Source: Natronolimnobius baerhuensis (GTDB taxonomy: Archaea; Halobacteriota; Halobacteria; Halobacteriales; Natrialbaceae). From it: DNA of 64,000 nucleotides. The DNA is taken from contig NZ_MWPH01000002.1 of assembly GCF_002177135.1 (NCBI RefSeq), positions 1 to 64,000 on the forward strand, given 5' to 3'. Of this stretch, positions 36,900 through 45,435 are shown piece after piece (within the stretch, counting starts at the first letter, position 1; each line of letters starts with the position of its first letter). A program made the translations under genes and the position numbers. The notes beneath the pieces are model-generated. The model worked only from the letters and a program-made list of their open reading frames with translations, did no database searches and was not told the DNA's origin.

Positions 36900-37593
36900 C
36901 GCAGACCCAATCGAAGCGACGCTTGCGGACGGGCAAACGACGCTAACAGAGGGCGACGCCAAACGGCTGCTCGCCGATTGCGGCCTCTCCTCGCCCGATG
37001 GCGAACTCGTCCAGTCGGCAGAGGCTGCCGTCGACGCAGCCAACCGGTTAGGGTATCCCGTCGTCGCGAAGGTCTCCGCACCGACGGTCCAGCACAAAAG
37101 CGAGTGGGCCGATGGGGCCGGCGTCGCCGTCGGACTCGAGGACGCCGATGCAGTCCGTGAGGCCGCCGACCGCATCCTCGCGGCTGCCGACGACCGCGAC
37201 GTTGCGGCCGGCGTCTACGTCGAAGCGGGTGTCGACCTCGAGGCCGGCCTCGAGGTGATCGTCGGCGGAACCCGCGATCCGTCGTTCGGTCCAACCGTCC
37301 TCGTCGGGCTGGGTGGCGTCGCCGTCGAACTGGTACAGGACACGAGCCACCGCATCGCACCGATTTCGACCGCCGAGGCGCTCGAAATGACGCACGACCT
37401 CGAGGCATCGCCCCTGTTCGACGGCTACCGCGGATCGCCGGCGGTTGACCGGGAGGCAGTCGCCGAGGCCATCGTCGCGGTCGGCGACCTGCTCGTTGAC
37501 CGGGAGTCGATCACCGAGGTGGAGGTCAATCCGCTACTCGTGCGTGCTGACGATGCGGTTGCGCTCGACGCGCTCGTGACACTCGAGGACTGA
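36892..37593 (+). CDS. ADP-forming acyl-CoA synthetase, beta (ATP-grasp) subunit
   Basis: A 233-residue ATP-grasp subunit. LTEGDAKRLLADCGL and GYPVVAKVSAPTVQHKSEWA are the typical N-terminal ATP-grasp elements; GGTRDPSFGPTVLVGLGGVAVE and the C-terminal ITEVEVNPLLV bind metal and nucleotide. It receives the phosphoryl group from His251 of the alpha subunit. The start lies eight bases inside the alpha gene, a tight coupling that supports a two-protein complex. The pair is in the same direction as the IclR gene 97 bp before the alpha subunit. Confidence 0.92.
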   Translation: MTDADPIEATLADGQTTLTEGDAKRLLADCGLSSPDGELVQSAEAAVDAANRLGYPVVAKVSAPTVQHKSEWADGAGVAVGLEDADAVREAADRILAAADDRDVAAGVYVEAGVDLEAGLEVIVGGTRDPSFGPTVLVGLGGVAVELVQDTSHRIAPISTAEALEMTHDLEASPLFDGYRGSPAVDREAVAEAIVAVGDLLVDRESITEVEVNPLLVRADDAVALDALVTLED

Positions 37594-37733
37594 CTGTCGT
37601 TGGTTTTGTCGCTGCTGAAAACGAAGTTCGATGCCGTAGCGGCCGTCTTTCATACGGTTTGCTGTAGTCACTTACCGCCGGTCACCGACTCTGCCCCTGG
37701 TGATCGGCGGGACAGGGGAGACAGCAATCCGTA

Positions 37734-38609
37734 TCACTCGTCCTGTTGGCTCTTCTGGACGTTGACGTCTTCGAAGGCAACGTCGCGTTCGGAGACATCG
37801 ACGGTCATCGCGCCAACGCTCTCGATTTCGGCGTCGATGGTGTCGCCGCCGGAGAGTGCGCTGACGCCTTCCGGCGTTCCGGTGGTGATGACGTCGCCGG
37901 CTTCGATGGTCGCGCCGATTGAGGCGTACTCGACGACGTCGGCACAGCTGTAGATCATCCCGCCTGTGTTTTGTTGCTGTTTGGTCTCGCCGTTGAGTTG
38001 CAGTTCCATCTCGAGGTCGTGTGGGTCACCGACCTCGTCGGGGGTGGCGACACAGGGGCCGATGATGGTGAACGTGTCGTAGGATTTGCGGTTCGAGCGG
38101 TCCTGATCACCACGAACGGAGACGTCGAGGAGGATCGTGTAGCCAAGGACGGCGTCCCAGACGTCGTCGGCGTCGATGTCCTTGACGTCCTCGGCCATCA
38201 CGAACGCGAGTTCGATCTCGTGGTCGACGCGGCGGTCGGTAAAGGGGAGTTCGATGCCATCTGCGGGGCCGGCGACGCTCGAGGGTGCTTTGAGGAAGTA
38301 GCCCTTGTCCTCGATGGTGAACCACTCGTCGGTGACGATGTCTGTGTCCGCGAGGGCTTCCTCGACGTGGTTCTCGTAGTTCAGCGGCGCGGCGATCACC
38401 TTGCCCGGTCGGCGAACGGGCGACTCGATGCGAACCTCGTCGCGGTCGTAATCGGGGTCGGCGTCTGCATACTCGCTCGCATCCAGTCCCTTCCGAGCGT
38501 ACTCCTTCAGCGGATCTGCTGTCTCGAGGCCAAGTCGATCAGTGACGTCTACGATGCCATCGTCGGTCAGCAGACCTAGTCGGTCGTCGTCGAATCTGAC
38601 GAATCGCAT
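37734..38609 (-). CDS. Fumarylacetoacetate hydrolase family protein (probable fumaryl-/maleylpyruvate hydrolase)
   Basis: A 291-residue protein of the FAH family. PLNYENHVEEA holds the usual active-site His (His81), and DHEIELAFVMAEDV provides metal-binding Glu131 and Glu133, with Asp162 in ILLDVSVRGDQDRSNRKSYD. The C-terminal GDVITTGTPEGV is the family's strongest motif. Divergent from gentisate 1,2-dioxygenase with a shared 171-bp promoter region, it most likely hydrolyses the ring-cleavage product (fumarylpyruvate or maleylpyruvate) to pyruvate and a C4 acid. No maleylpyruvate isomerase is seen in this window, so direct hydrolysis of maleylpyruvate is possible. Confidence 0.88.
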   Translation of the reverse strand: MRFVRFDDDRLGLLTDDGIVDVTDRLGLETADPLKEYARKGLDASEYADADPDYDRDEVRIESPVRRPGKVIAAPLNYENHVEEALADTDIVTDEWFTIEDKGYFLKAPSSVAGPADGIELPFTDRRVDHEIELAFVMAEDVKDIDADDVWDAVLGYTILLDVSVRGDQDRSNRKSYDTFTIIGPCVATPDEVGDPHDLEMELQLNGETKQQQNTGGMIYSCADVVEYASIGATIEAGDVITTGTPEGVSALSGGDTIDAEIESVGAMTVDVSERDVAFEDVNVQKSQQDE

Positions 38610-38780
38610 ACTACATGCACTGCGAGCCGGCTACATAAATCATCCTCTCTCGGCGATGATCGTGCCGACTGATGGGTGCAGTCTCACTGCATCAGCCATC
38701 GTTCGTGGGCCGAGAGCGCCTGTTCCGGGGGTGTGGGTCCCTCCAACACACTTATAGTATCGTTTGCCGAACACCCATGC
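38610..38780. promoter_or_regulatory. Divergent promoter region between hydrolase and gentisate dioxygenase genes
   Basis: The minus-strand gene has a TATA-like ATTTATGTAG (as read on its strand) at 38631-38640, 22-31 bp before its ATG. The plus-strand dioxygenase gene has CTTATAGTAT at 38751-38760, 21-30 bp before its ATG at 38781. The 110 bp between them is available for a regulator that could switch both genes together. Confidence 0.55.
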
Positions 38781-39860
38781 ATGGTACAGGAAGAGCCCGA
38801 GGACCTGCTAGAGCTAAGCGACGACACCCAATCCCTGCTCGAGCAGAACGACCTCCGTCCGCTCTGGGAAGTAGAAGACGACATGGGAACACTCATCGGC
38901 GATCTCGAGCCGGATATCTGGAAGTGGGAAGATATCCAGGCCGCCATCGATGGTATCGAAAGCGACGTTCCAATCGCCGATCTGCCGCCGGGATTTCAGC
39001 GACGTGTTGCGGTTCCGATCAACGCCAAACACGCGATCTCAAACACGATCTATATCGGCGTCCAGACGGTCTCACCTGGGGAGACCGCACCGTCGCACCG
39101 ACATGCCGCCAGCGCCCTTCGCTTTACAATCGATGGCCACGAGGACATGAAAACGGTCGTCGCCGGCGAAGAGTTCCCGATGAGGGACAACGACCTCGTG
39201 ACGACGCCCCAATGGGAGTGGCACGACCATATCAACGACGGCGACGAGACTGCGGCATGGCTCGATGTCCTCGACCTGCCGCTGTTTCTCGACACCCTGA
39301 ACAACTCCCACGTCTTCGAGAACCACGAACTCGAGCGCCAGCCGGTCACGAAAACTCAGGGCTACTGGGACTCCCAGTACGGGCGCGGTCGTCCGGCCGG
39401 CGAGGAGTCGGACGGCTCGATTCCTGGCCCGTTCGAAGGGAACAGAGAGCCGACGCCGCCCTACCGCTTCGGTTGGAACGAGATGGAAGAGACGCTGCGC
39501 CAGCGTGCAGATAACGACGAGCCGGATCCACACGACGGGTACAGCCTCGCGTACGTCAACCCCGCTACCGGCGAGGCACCCCTGTTCCCGACGATGTCGT
39601 TCCGCGCCCAACTGCTGAACGACGGGCCGACCGACCCGCACTTCCACAACGCCACCGAGGTCTACTTCGTCATCGAGGGTGAGGGCGTAACACACGTTGA
39701 TGGCGAGGCCCTCGAGTGGGGTCAGTGGGACATCTTTGTCGTGCCGCCGGACGCACCACACCACCACGAGCCGGACGACGAGGCGATCTTGCTTGGTATG
39801 ACCGACGAGCCGATCCTCCGGTCGATGAACTTCTACGCCGAGGCCGCCATCGACAAGTAG
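38781..39860 (+). CDS. Gentisate 1,2-dioxygenase
   Basis: A 359-residue bicupin dioxygenase that opens the gentisate ring to maleylpyruvate using Fe(II). The N-terminal cupin holds the iron ligands His106, His108 (APSHRHAASALRF) and His148 (TPQWEWHDH), the exact pattern of known gentisate dioxygenases. The C-terminal cupin keeps DPHFHNATEVYFVIEGEG and APHHHEPDD. The ATG at 38781 was chosen because a TATA box lies just upstream; a longer frame from 38676 lacks family support. Haloarchaea such as Haloferax sp. D1227 and Haloarcula sp. D1 are known to degrade aromatics through gentisate. Confidence 0.93.
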   Translation: MVQEEPEDLLELSDDTQSLLEQNDLRPLWEVEDDMGTLIGDLEPDIWKWEDIQAAIDGIESDVPIADLPPGFQRRVAVPINAKHAISNTIYIGVQTVSPGETAPSHRHAASALRFTIDGHEDMKTVVAGEEFPMRDNDLVTTPQWEWHDHINDGDETAAWLDVLDLPLFLDTLNNSHVFENHELERQPVTKTQGYWDSQYGRGRPAGEESDGSIPGPFEGNREPTPPYRFGWNEMEETLRQRADNDEPDPHDGYSLAYVNPATGEAPLFPTMSFRAQLLNDGPTDPHFHNATEVYFVIEGEGVTHVDGEALEWGQWDIFVVPPDAPHHHEPDDEAILLGMTDEPILRSMNFYAEAAIDK

Positions 39861-39941
39861 GCAGCTCATTTCGCACCCACATCGGCTGTTGTGTCGAATT
39901 GCGACGAATCGACGCTTTCGGCGTGCCTTGTGGGTAATACT

Positions 39942-39947
39942 CTTATA
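39942..39947 (+). promoter_or_regulatory. TATA box of the zinc-ribbon protein gene
   Basis: CTTATAG, centred about 26 bp before the ATG at 39970, fits a haloarchaeal TATA element with a leaderless start. Confidence 0.45.
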
Positions 39948-39969
39948 GACAGTTCCCAAACGTGTACGT

Positions 39970-40155
39970 ATGGCTGAGTTCGACAATCCATACGTCGACG
40001 AGGACCCGTTTGTCAGAGCCCACTTTGACTGTCTGGACTGCGGTGGCAAGCTCTGGGAGTACGCGATTCAGGGACAGATGGTCTGTGAAGACTGCCGAAG
40101 CGTCTTCCCGTCGGAGCACGTGTTTGACGCCCAGATCAGCCACCCCGCAGACTGA
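39970..40155 (+). CDS. Small zinc-ribbon protein
   Basis: A 61-residue protein with two CxxC knuckles: FDCLDCGG (Cys20, Cys23) and MVCEDCRSVF (Cys38, Cys41), enough for one zinc. Haloarchaea encode very many such zinc-finger microproteins, most uncharacterised; some affect biofilm or motility. It has its own TATA box and follows the dioxygenase gene by 109 bp. A link to aromatic catabolism is positional only. Confidence 0.75.
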   Translation: MAEFDNPYVDEDPFVRAHFDCLDCGGKLWEYAIQGQMVCEDCRSVFPSEHVFDAQISHPAD

Positions 40156-40219
40156 CGGGCCGCCGCGATCAGTTCATGAAATGGCATGGATTTACGTACT
40201 CTCACCCACGATTGATCGT

Positions 40220-40543
40220 ATGGTACTCGAAACGGATCTTGAGGAGACAGCAGCGAAGCAAGACGACCTTCCAAACGCCGAGGACGTATATGATCGGAAC
40301 GAGGAGATTCCCCTTACAGATGTCTTCGATGACGACTTCGTCGCCAAACGGACCGAGTTCAAGAGCTTCGACGAACTGGTCGCGGCCAGTCCTGACGATG
40401 TTGGTTCAGCGGCTGAACTCGAGACAGTCACAGACGGAGAGTGGGACGAGTTCGTCGCCGAGCGAACCGAGTTCGCAGACGAGGAGGAGTTGGTGATGGC
40501 CGCTCGTGACCACTGGGTGGCGAAGAAATTGGAACTCGCCTGA
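40220..40543 (+). CDS. Haloarchaeal acidic protein of unknown function
   Basis: A 107-residue, highly acidic helical protein. Two similar segments, FVAKRTEFKSFDELV (about residues 39-53) and FVAERTEFADEEELV (about residues 80-94), look like an internal duplication of a roughly 40-residue unit. No signal peptide, membrane segment or cysteine is present. The ATG at 40220 was chosen; an in-frame ATG at 40181 would add 13 residues. No family was recognised. Confidence 0.65.
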   Translation: MVLETDLEETAAKQDDLPNAEDVYDRNEEIPLTDVFDDDFVAKRTEFKSFDELVAASPDDVGSAAELETVTDGEWDEFVAERTEFADEEELVMAARDHWVAKKLELA

Positions 40544-40711
40544 TGTGGTCAGTCACACACAGTCGTACTGGAACGTTTTGACTGGCACTCCCGACGTGAC
40601 AGGAGCTTTCGCCGACCCGTGTCGATGTGGAGGGCGTACACCCAGCGGTTCCAGCCGTTCTCGGGAGCGCTGCCGTTAGATACTTAGTACCCGTCTGGAA
40701 ACAGGGTGTAC

Positions 40712-42037
40712 ATGGCTACCACTCCCCTCATTGATACTGAGGAGTTCGTCGATGACGCCGAATTCGACGAGGTCGAACGCCTCGAGTACGAACGGGATCT
40801 CTGGCGCGGGCTCTTCGACCAACTGGTTGATGAGTTTCCGGAACCGGCATTTGTCGTCGATGACGGCGGCAGCATTACACACTGGAACGACAAGCACGAA
40901 CCACTGACTGGCATCACTGCTGACGAGACGCTCGGAGAGAACGCGATTGATGTCCTTGGGACCGAGGGCGTCGAAGAAACCCTTGCAGAGAAGATCGTCC
41001 GGACAGAGACGGAGATTCGTGAGGACCACATCCGTTCGGGCGGTCCTGACGACGATAGATGGCACCTCCGTGCCGCTGGGTCGCCGCTACGAACGCCTAC
41101 CGGCGAGGTCGTTGGCGCGTTCGAGTACGTAAGCGTCGTCACGGAACTCGTCGAGCAGCGCAAGGAAGTCAAGCGCGTTCAGGAGGGGATCAGCGAGACG
41201 ATCAACGAGGCCGTCGAGGACCTTCTCGTGGCAACCGAAACGAACGCCGAGACGAACGACGAACTCGAGGCGCTCGTCGATCAGCAGGTCGGGAGCCTCG
41301 AGTCGGTTCAGATGCAGATGGAATCGCTGTCGGCAACTGTTGAGGAGGTCGCCGCCAGTGCTGAGGAAGTCAGTGGCCAAAGCGCCACAGCTGCGGAACT
41401 GGCGGACGAATCGAAGCAAGCGACCGACGAGATCGTCACCTCGGTTGATGACGTTCGGGACGCGGCGGATACGCTCGCCACGACCAGTCGCACACTCGAG
41501 GAGCGAATCGAGGAGATCGACACCATCGTCGACGTGATCGACGGGATCGCCGACGAGACAAATCTACTGGCGCTCAACGCCAACATCCAGGCTGCACAGG
41601 TTGGCAGTGGAGCGGAAGGGTTCAGAGTCGTCGCCAACGAGGTGAAAGCACTCGCAGACCAGTCAAAGGAGGAGGTCGAGACTATCGAACAGATCGTCGA
41701 CGAAGTGCGCTCGCACACGACGGAAACAATCGAGAACGTTGAGACAACACTCGAGCACGTCGATAGAGCGATTGAGCACGCCGAGACCGTTAACAACAAA
41801 CAGTCCGAGATCAAGACCGCCATCGACGAGGCCACGACAGGAAGCGAGGAGATTGCCGATGCGACCGACGAACAGGCCGCGACAGCCGAGGAAGTCGCAA
41901 CGATGCTCAGCAATAGCGTCGAGGGGAGCCAGAACATCGCAGGCGAGATCCAGACGCTCGCCGAAACCAACAGCGAACAGGCCGAGAAGGTACGAAACGT
42001 TCGCCGCGAAGTGCAGGAACTCGAGTCAGAACTGTAA
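40712..42037 (+). CDS. Soluble PAS-type chemotaxis transducer (Htr-like methyl-accepting protein)
   Basis: A 441-residue transducer without membrane helices. A PAS-type sensor (about residues 30-145: FPEPAFVVDDGGSITHWND) is followed by a long coiled-coil signalling domain. The hairpin tip reads ADETNLLALNANIQAAQVG then SGAEGFRVVANEVKAL; the conserved E-A-A-R of standard transducers is Q-A-A-Q, so coupling to CheA/CheW may be altered. Glu/Gln-rich stretches on both sides look like methylation helices. Being cytoplasmic, it senses an internal signal. Its place between the dioxygenase and beta-oxidation genes suggests metabolite sensing for taxis toward the aromatic substrate. Confidence 0.88.
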   Translation: MATTPLIDTEEFVDDAEFDEVERLEYERDLWRGLFDQLVDEFPEPAFVVDDGGSITHWNDKHEPLTGITADETLGENAIDVLGTEGVEETLAEKIVRTETEIREDHIRSGGPDDDRWHLRAAGSPLRTPTGEVVGAFEYVSVVTELVEQRKEVKRVQEGISETINEAVEDLLVATETNAETNDELEALVDQQVGSLESVQMQMESLSATVEEVAASAEEVSGQSATAAELADESKQATDEIVTSVDDVRDAADTLATTSRTLEERIEEIDTIVDVIDGIADETNLLALNANIQAAQVGSGAEGFRVVANEVKALADQSKEEVETIEQIVDEVRSHTTETIENVETTLEHVDRAIEHAETVNNKQSEIKTAIDEATTGSEEIADATDEQAATAEEVATMLSNSVEGSQNIAGEIQTLAETNSEQAEKVRNVRREVQELESEL

Positions 42038-42231
42038 TTGCTTGGACGACGGGATGCTTTCCCTTGGTCGACGATGCTTTTGCGTTCGGTGTGTGGCACG
42101 CAACTCGGAGCGATGCACTGACTGTCCGTTTCTCTCGTCGTCAAATCTTCCATCCTCTATCTCTGTCGAACGGTTCGTAACCCGCTTTCAAGTCGGAAGC
42201 AAATCATGAAATCATGGATGTTGGAACCCGC

Positions 42232-42245
42232 ACGCACGCGTGCGT
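42232..42245. promoter_or_regulatory. Perfect palindrome before the beta-oxidation operon
   Basis: ACGCACGCGTGCGT is a perfect 14-bp palindrome directly upstream of the TATA-like GATATATGTG (42255-42264), which itself lies 24-33 bp before the ATG at 42288. A dimer bound here would touch the BRE/TFB site, so it is a good candidate operator for the fatty-acid or aryl-acid operon. Confidence 0.55.
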
Positions 42246-42287
42246 TCTTCCAAAGATATATGTGACACAATAACGGATAATTTCGTG

Positions 42288-44237
42288 ATGAAGGTTGACA
42301 CAGTGCAACGAGTAGCAGTCCTTGGAGCCGGCAGTATGGGCCACGGTATCGCGGAGGTTGCCGCGATTGGTGGCTACGATGTGACAATGCGGGACATCGA
42401 AGAAGAGTTCGTCCAAGACGGCTACGACGACATCAAATGGAGCCTCGAGAAGCTCGAAGAGAAGGGCCGGATCGACGAGTCCGCTGCGACAGTCCTCGAG
42501 CGCATCGACACGACGACGGACCTCGCTGACGCCGTCGCAGACGCTGACCTCGTGATCGAAGCCGTTCCCGAACAACTCGAGATCAAAGAAGACACCTTCT
42601 CGACGGTCGACGAGCACGCGCCCGAGGACGCGATTCTGGCGTCGAACACCTCGAGTCTCTCGATTTCGGACATTGCAGCGGCGACCGACCGTCCGAAACA
42701 GGTCGTCGGGATGCACTTCTTCAATCCACCGGTGAAGATGGATCTCGTCGAAGTGACCTATGGTGAAGCGACGACAGACGAGACGGCCGAACTCGCCTAC
42801 GAGTGGGCCGAGTCGGTCGACAAGCGCCCGATCTATGTCCGCAAGGACGTCCACGGTTTCGTCGTCAACACGGTTCTCGTCCCATTCATGGAGGAGGCGG
42901 CCTGGATGCTCTCAAACGACGAGACAACAGTCCAGGAAGCCGATGCAGCGATGGTTTACGAGCGAGGCTATCCGATGGGGCCGTTCGAGCTCAACGACTT
43001 CGGCGGGATCGATATCGCCTACCACTTCCGCGATGAGTCCGGCCAACCCGTCCCCCCAGCTATCGAGGAGAAAGTCGAGACCGACGACCTCGGCCGAAAG
43101 AGTGGCAGCGGGTTCTATGACTATGCGGACGACGGCGACGGAACCGACTACCAGCCTGAGGACGCGGGCAACTACGATACCCTTCGCACGGAAGCGGTGA
43201 TGATCAACAAGGCCGCCTGGCTCGTCGGCAACGACGTCGCCACGCCCGAGGAGATCGATATCGGGCTCCGGCTCGGCGGCAGCTTCCCCGAGGGGATGTG
43301 CCGACGCGGCGACCGCATCGGCCTGGACGTCGTCCTCGAGAAACTCGAGTCGCTGTACGAAGAGTACGGGACCGAGCGCTACGAACCAGCCGACTATCTC
43401 GTCGAACTCGTCGAGGAGGGCTGGACCGGTGAGAGCGCCGGGAAGGGCTTCTTCGACTACCGGGTCGATCCGCCCACTCATTACATCAACTGGGAACTCG
43501 ACGACGATGGGGTCCTCACGATTGAACTCGACCGCCAAGAGCGGATGAACTCGATGTCGGACGACATGTTCATGGAAGTCGACCGACTCCTGAAGAACGT
43601 TGACGACGAGGAGGTCTCCTGTGTCGTCTTCGAAGGGGCCGGCCGGGCGTTTAGCTCCGGGGCAGATATCACTGGTTTCACCGCTGACGATCCAGCCGAG
43701 ATCATGGATGTCGATGAGATGTTCCAGACCGTCTACGAGTTCGACCGGCCGACGGTCGCGAAGATTCACGGCTTTTGTCTCGGTGCAGGCATCGAACTCG
43801 CACTTGCCTGTGACATTCGCGTCGCGACAGAGGATGCGACGATTGGAACGCCCGAGACGAACCTCGGTGTGATCCCCGGCGGTGGTGCGACCCAGCGACT
43901 CGTTCGCCTCATCGGCGAAGCCCGGACGAAAGAGATGGTCTACCGCGCCATGCAGTTCGACGGCGAGCAGGCCGAGGAGTGGGGCATCGTTAACCACGCC
44001 GTCCCGGCCACGGATCTCGAGGACACCGTCGACGACATCGTTGACGATCTGGTCTCGGGACCACCGGTTGCGCTCAAAGCCGCCAAACAGGTTATTCAAA
44101 ACGGCCCGGAAGCCAGCCTCGAGACGGCACTGGCGATGGAGAAACAGGCGTTCGCGGTGCTGGCAACGACTGATGACATGCTCGAGGGCGTGACGGCGTT
44201 CCGAGAGGACCGCCGGCCGGAGTTCGAGGGTGAGTGA
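42288..44237 (+). CDS. 3-hydroxyacyl-CoA dehydrogenase / enoyl-CoA hydratase fusion
   Basis: A 649-residue bifunctional beta-oxidation enzyme. The N-terminal NAD-binding domain has VLGAGSMGHGIAEVA (residues 11-25), then LASNTSSLSISDIA and GMHFFNPPVKMDLVEV with the catalytic His. The dehydrogenase C-domain contains GYPMGPFELNDFGGIDI and a second repeat. From about residue 405 the crotonase domain follows: LDRQERMNSM, FSSGADITGF (oxyanion hole) and GTPETNLGVIPGGG (catalytic Glu region). This order (dehydrogenase first) is typical of archaeal enzymes. The stop overlaps the start region of the thiolase gene, and the next three genes are all coupled. Confidence 0.94.
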   Translation: MKVDTVQRVAVLGAGSMGHGIAEVAAIGGYDVTMRDIEEEFVQDGYDDIKWSLEKLEEKGRIDESAATVLERIDTTTDLADAVADADLVIEAVPEQLEIKEDTFSTVDEHAPEDAILASNTSSLSISDIAAATDRPKQVVGMHFFNPPVKMDLVEVTYGEATTDETAELAYEWAESVDKRPIYVRKDVHGFVVNTVLVPFMEEAAWMLSNDETTVQEADAAMVYERGYPMGPFELNDFGGIDIAYHFRDESGQPVPPAIEEKVETDDLGRKSGSGFYDYADDGDGTDYQPEDAGNYDTLRTEAVMINKAAWLVGNDVATPEEIDIGLRLGGSFPEGMCRRGDRIGLDVVLEKLESLYEEYGTERYEPADYLVELVEEGWTGESAGKGFFDYRVDPPTHYINWELDDDGVLTIELDRQERMNSMSDDMFMEVDRLLKNVDDEEVSCVVFEGAGRAFSSGADITGFTADDPAEIMDVDEMFQTVYEFDRPTVAKIHGFCLGAGIELALACDIRVATEDATIGTPETNLGVIPGGGATQRLVRLIGEARTKEMVYRAMQFDGEQAEEWGIVNHAVPATDLEDTVDDIVDDLVSGPPVALKAAKQVIQNGPEASLETALAMEKQAFAVLATTDDMLEGVTAFREDRRPEFEGE

Positions 44238-44238
44238 G

Positions 44239-45435
44239 ATGGCGACAAATCGAAACGTTGCGATAGTTGGCGGCGGTCATGCGAATTGGGGTGAACGAGA
44301 CGCGACCTGGAAGGATCTCGCACAGGAGGGCGGGAAGGCGACGTTCGACGCCGTCCCAGGTGTTGGCCCCGAGGACATCGAGGGGCTGTTCGTCGGCGCG
44401 GTGCAGCCCGAGCGGTTTGCCTACCAGTCACACGTCGCGCCGATGGTCGCCGAACTGCTCGGCATCGAGGTCACCGAAATGATCGCACGGACTGAACTGG
44501 CGTGTGCGAGCGGGCAGGCCGCACTACGATACGCCTGGCTGGCTATCGCCGCCGGACAACTGGATGTCGCGCTCGTTCTCGGCGTCGAGAAGATGAACCT
44601 CGGCCGTGACTACATGCCGGAGATGCAGGGATCGATGGCGAACGTGCTGGACCGCGAGTTCGACGGCGTCAACGGCCTGTCTGCACCGCCGTTTTTCGCC
44701 TGGTACGCCCAGCGACATATGCACGAGCACGGGACCACCCGGGAGCAGCTTTCCCAGGTCGCGGCGAAGAACAAGAGCAACGCCGCCAAGACCGACTTTG
44801 CGCACTTCCAGACGGAGATCGAGCCCGAGGACGTCCTCGAATCACCTGAAATCGCACCGCCGTTGCACCTCTATGACTGCAGCGGTATCACGGACGGCGC
44901 GGCGGGCGTAATCCTGATGAGCGAGGAGAAAGCCCGCGAGGTCACCGACACCCCAGCCTGGATCACAGGCAGCGGACAGTCGTCGATGGCGGGCAACTCG
45001 ATCAACAACCTTCCCTCCTTTTCGGGCTGGCCGCAGGCTCGAAAAGCGTCACAGAACGCCTACGAGCAGGCCGGTATCGAGGACCCCCTCGAGGAGATCG
45101 ATATCGCCGAGATACACGATTGCTTCTCGATCAGCGAGATCATCGAGTACGAGGAACTGGGTTTCGCCGAGCGCGGCGGGGGCGGACAGTTCATCGAGGA
45201 CGGGCGCAGTCACCTCGACGGCGACGTCGCTGTCAACCCCCGCGGTGGGCTGCTTGGCTGTGGCCACCCACTGGGTGCAACAGGCATCTCGCAGGCCCTC
45301 GAGGTCACCCAGCAGTTCCAAGGAGAAGTATCGCAAGGCAGACACGTGGCAGATGCATCGACCGGCCTCATCCACAACTTAAGCGGGAGTGGCTCGGTCC
45401 ATAGCGTCATGGTCTTAGACCGTGATCCACAATGA
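44239..45435 (+). CDS. Thiolase-family protein (SCP-x / acetyl-CoA acetyltransferase type)
   Basis: A 398-residue thiolase-like protein. The nucleophile is Cys89 in ELACASGQAALR; IAEIHDCFSISEI and GGLLGCGHPLGATG carry the His and second Cys of the active site. It belongs to the archaeal group that works with a separate DUF35 OB-fold protein, encoded immediately downstream and overlapping by four bases. The ATG at 44239 starts one base after the upstream stop; a GTG at 44230 is possible. It should cleave 3-oxoacyl-CoA to acetyl-CoA and a shortened acyl-CoA in the pathway. Confidence 0.92.
   Translation: MATNRNVAIVGGGHANWGERDATWKDLAQEGGKATFDAVPGVGPEDIEGLFVGAVQPERFAYQSHVAPMVAELLGIEVTEMIARTELACASGQAALRYAWLAIAAGQLDVALVLGVEKMNLGRDYMPEMQGSMANVLDREFDGVNGLSAPPFFAWYAQRHMHEHGTTREQLSQVAAKNKSNAAKTDFAHFQTEIEPEDVLESPEIAPPLHLYDCSGITDGAAGVILMSEEKAREVTDTPAWITGSGQSSMAGNSINNLPSFSGWPQARKASQNAYEQAGIEDPLEEIDIAEIHDCFSISEIIEYEELGFAERGGGGQFIEDGRSHLDGDVAVNPRGGLLGCGHPLGATGISQALEVTQQFQGEVSQGRHVADASTGLIHNLSGSGSVHSVMVLDRDPQ

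Noticed and set aside
42912-44099. 395-codon open frame on the minus strand
   Set aside because: Shadow of the dehydrogenase/hydratase fusion, which has full motif support.
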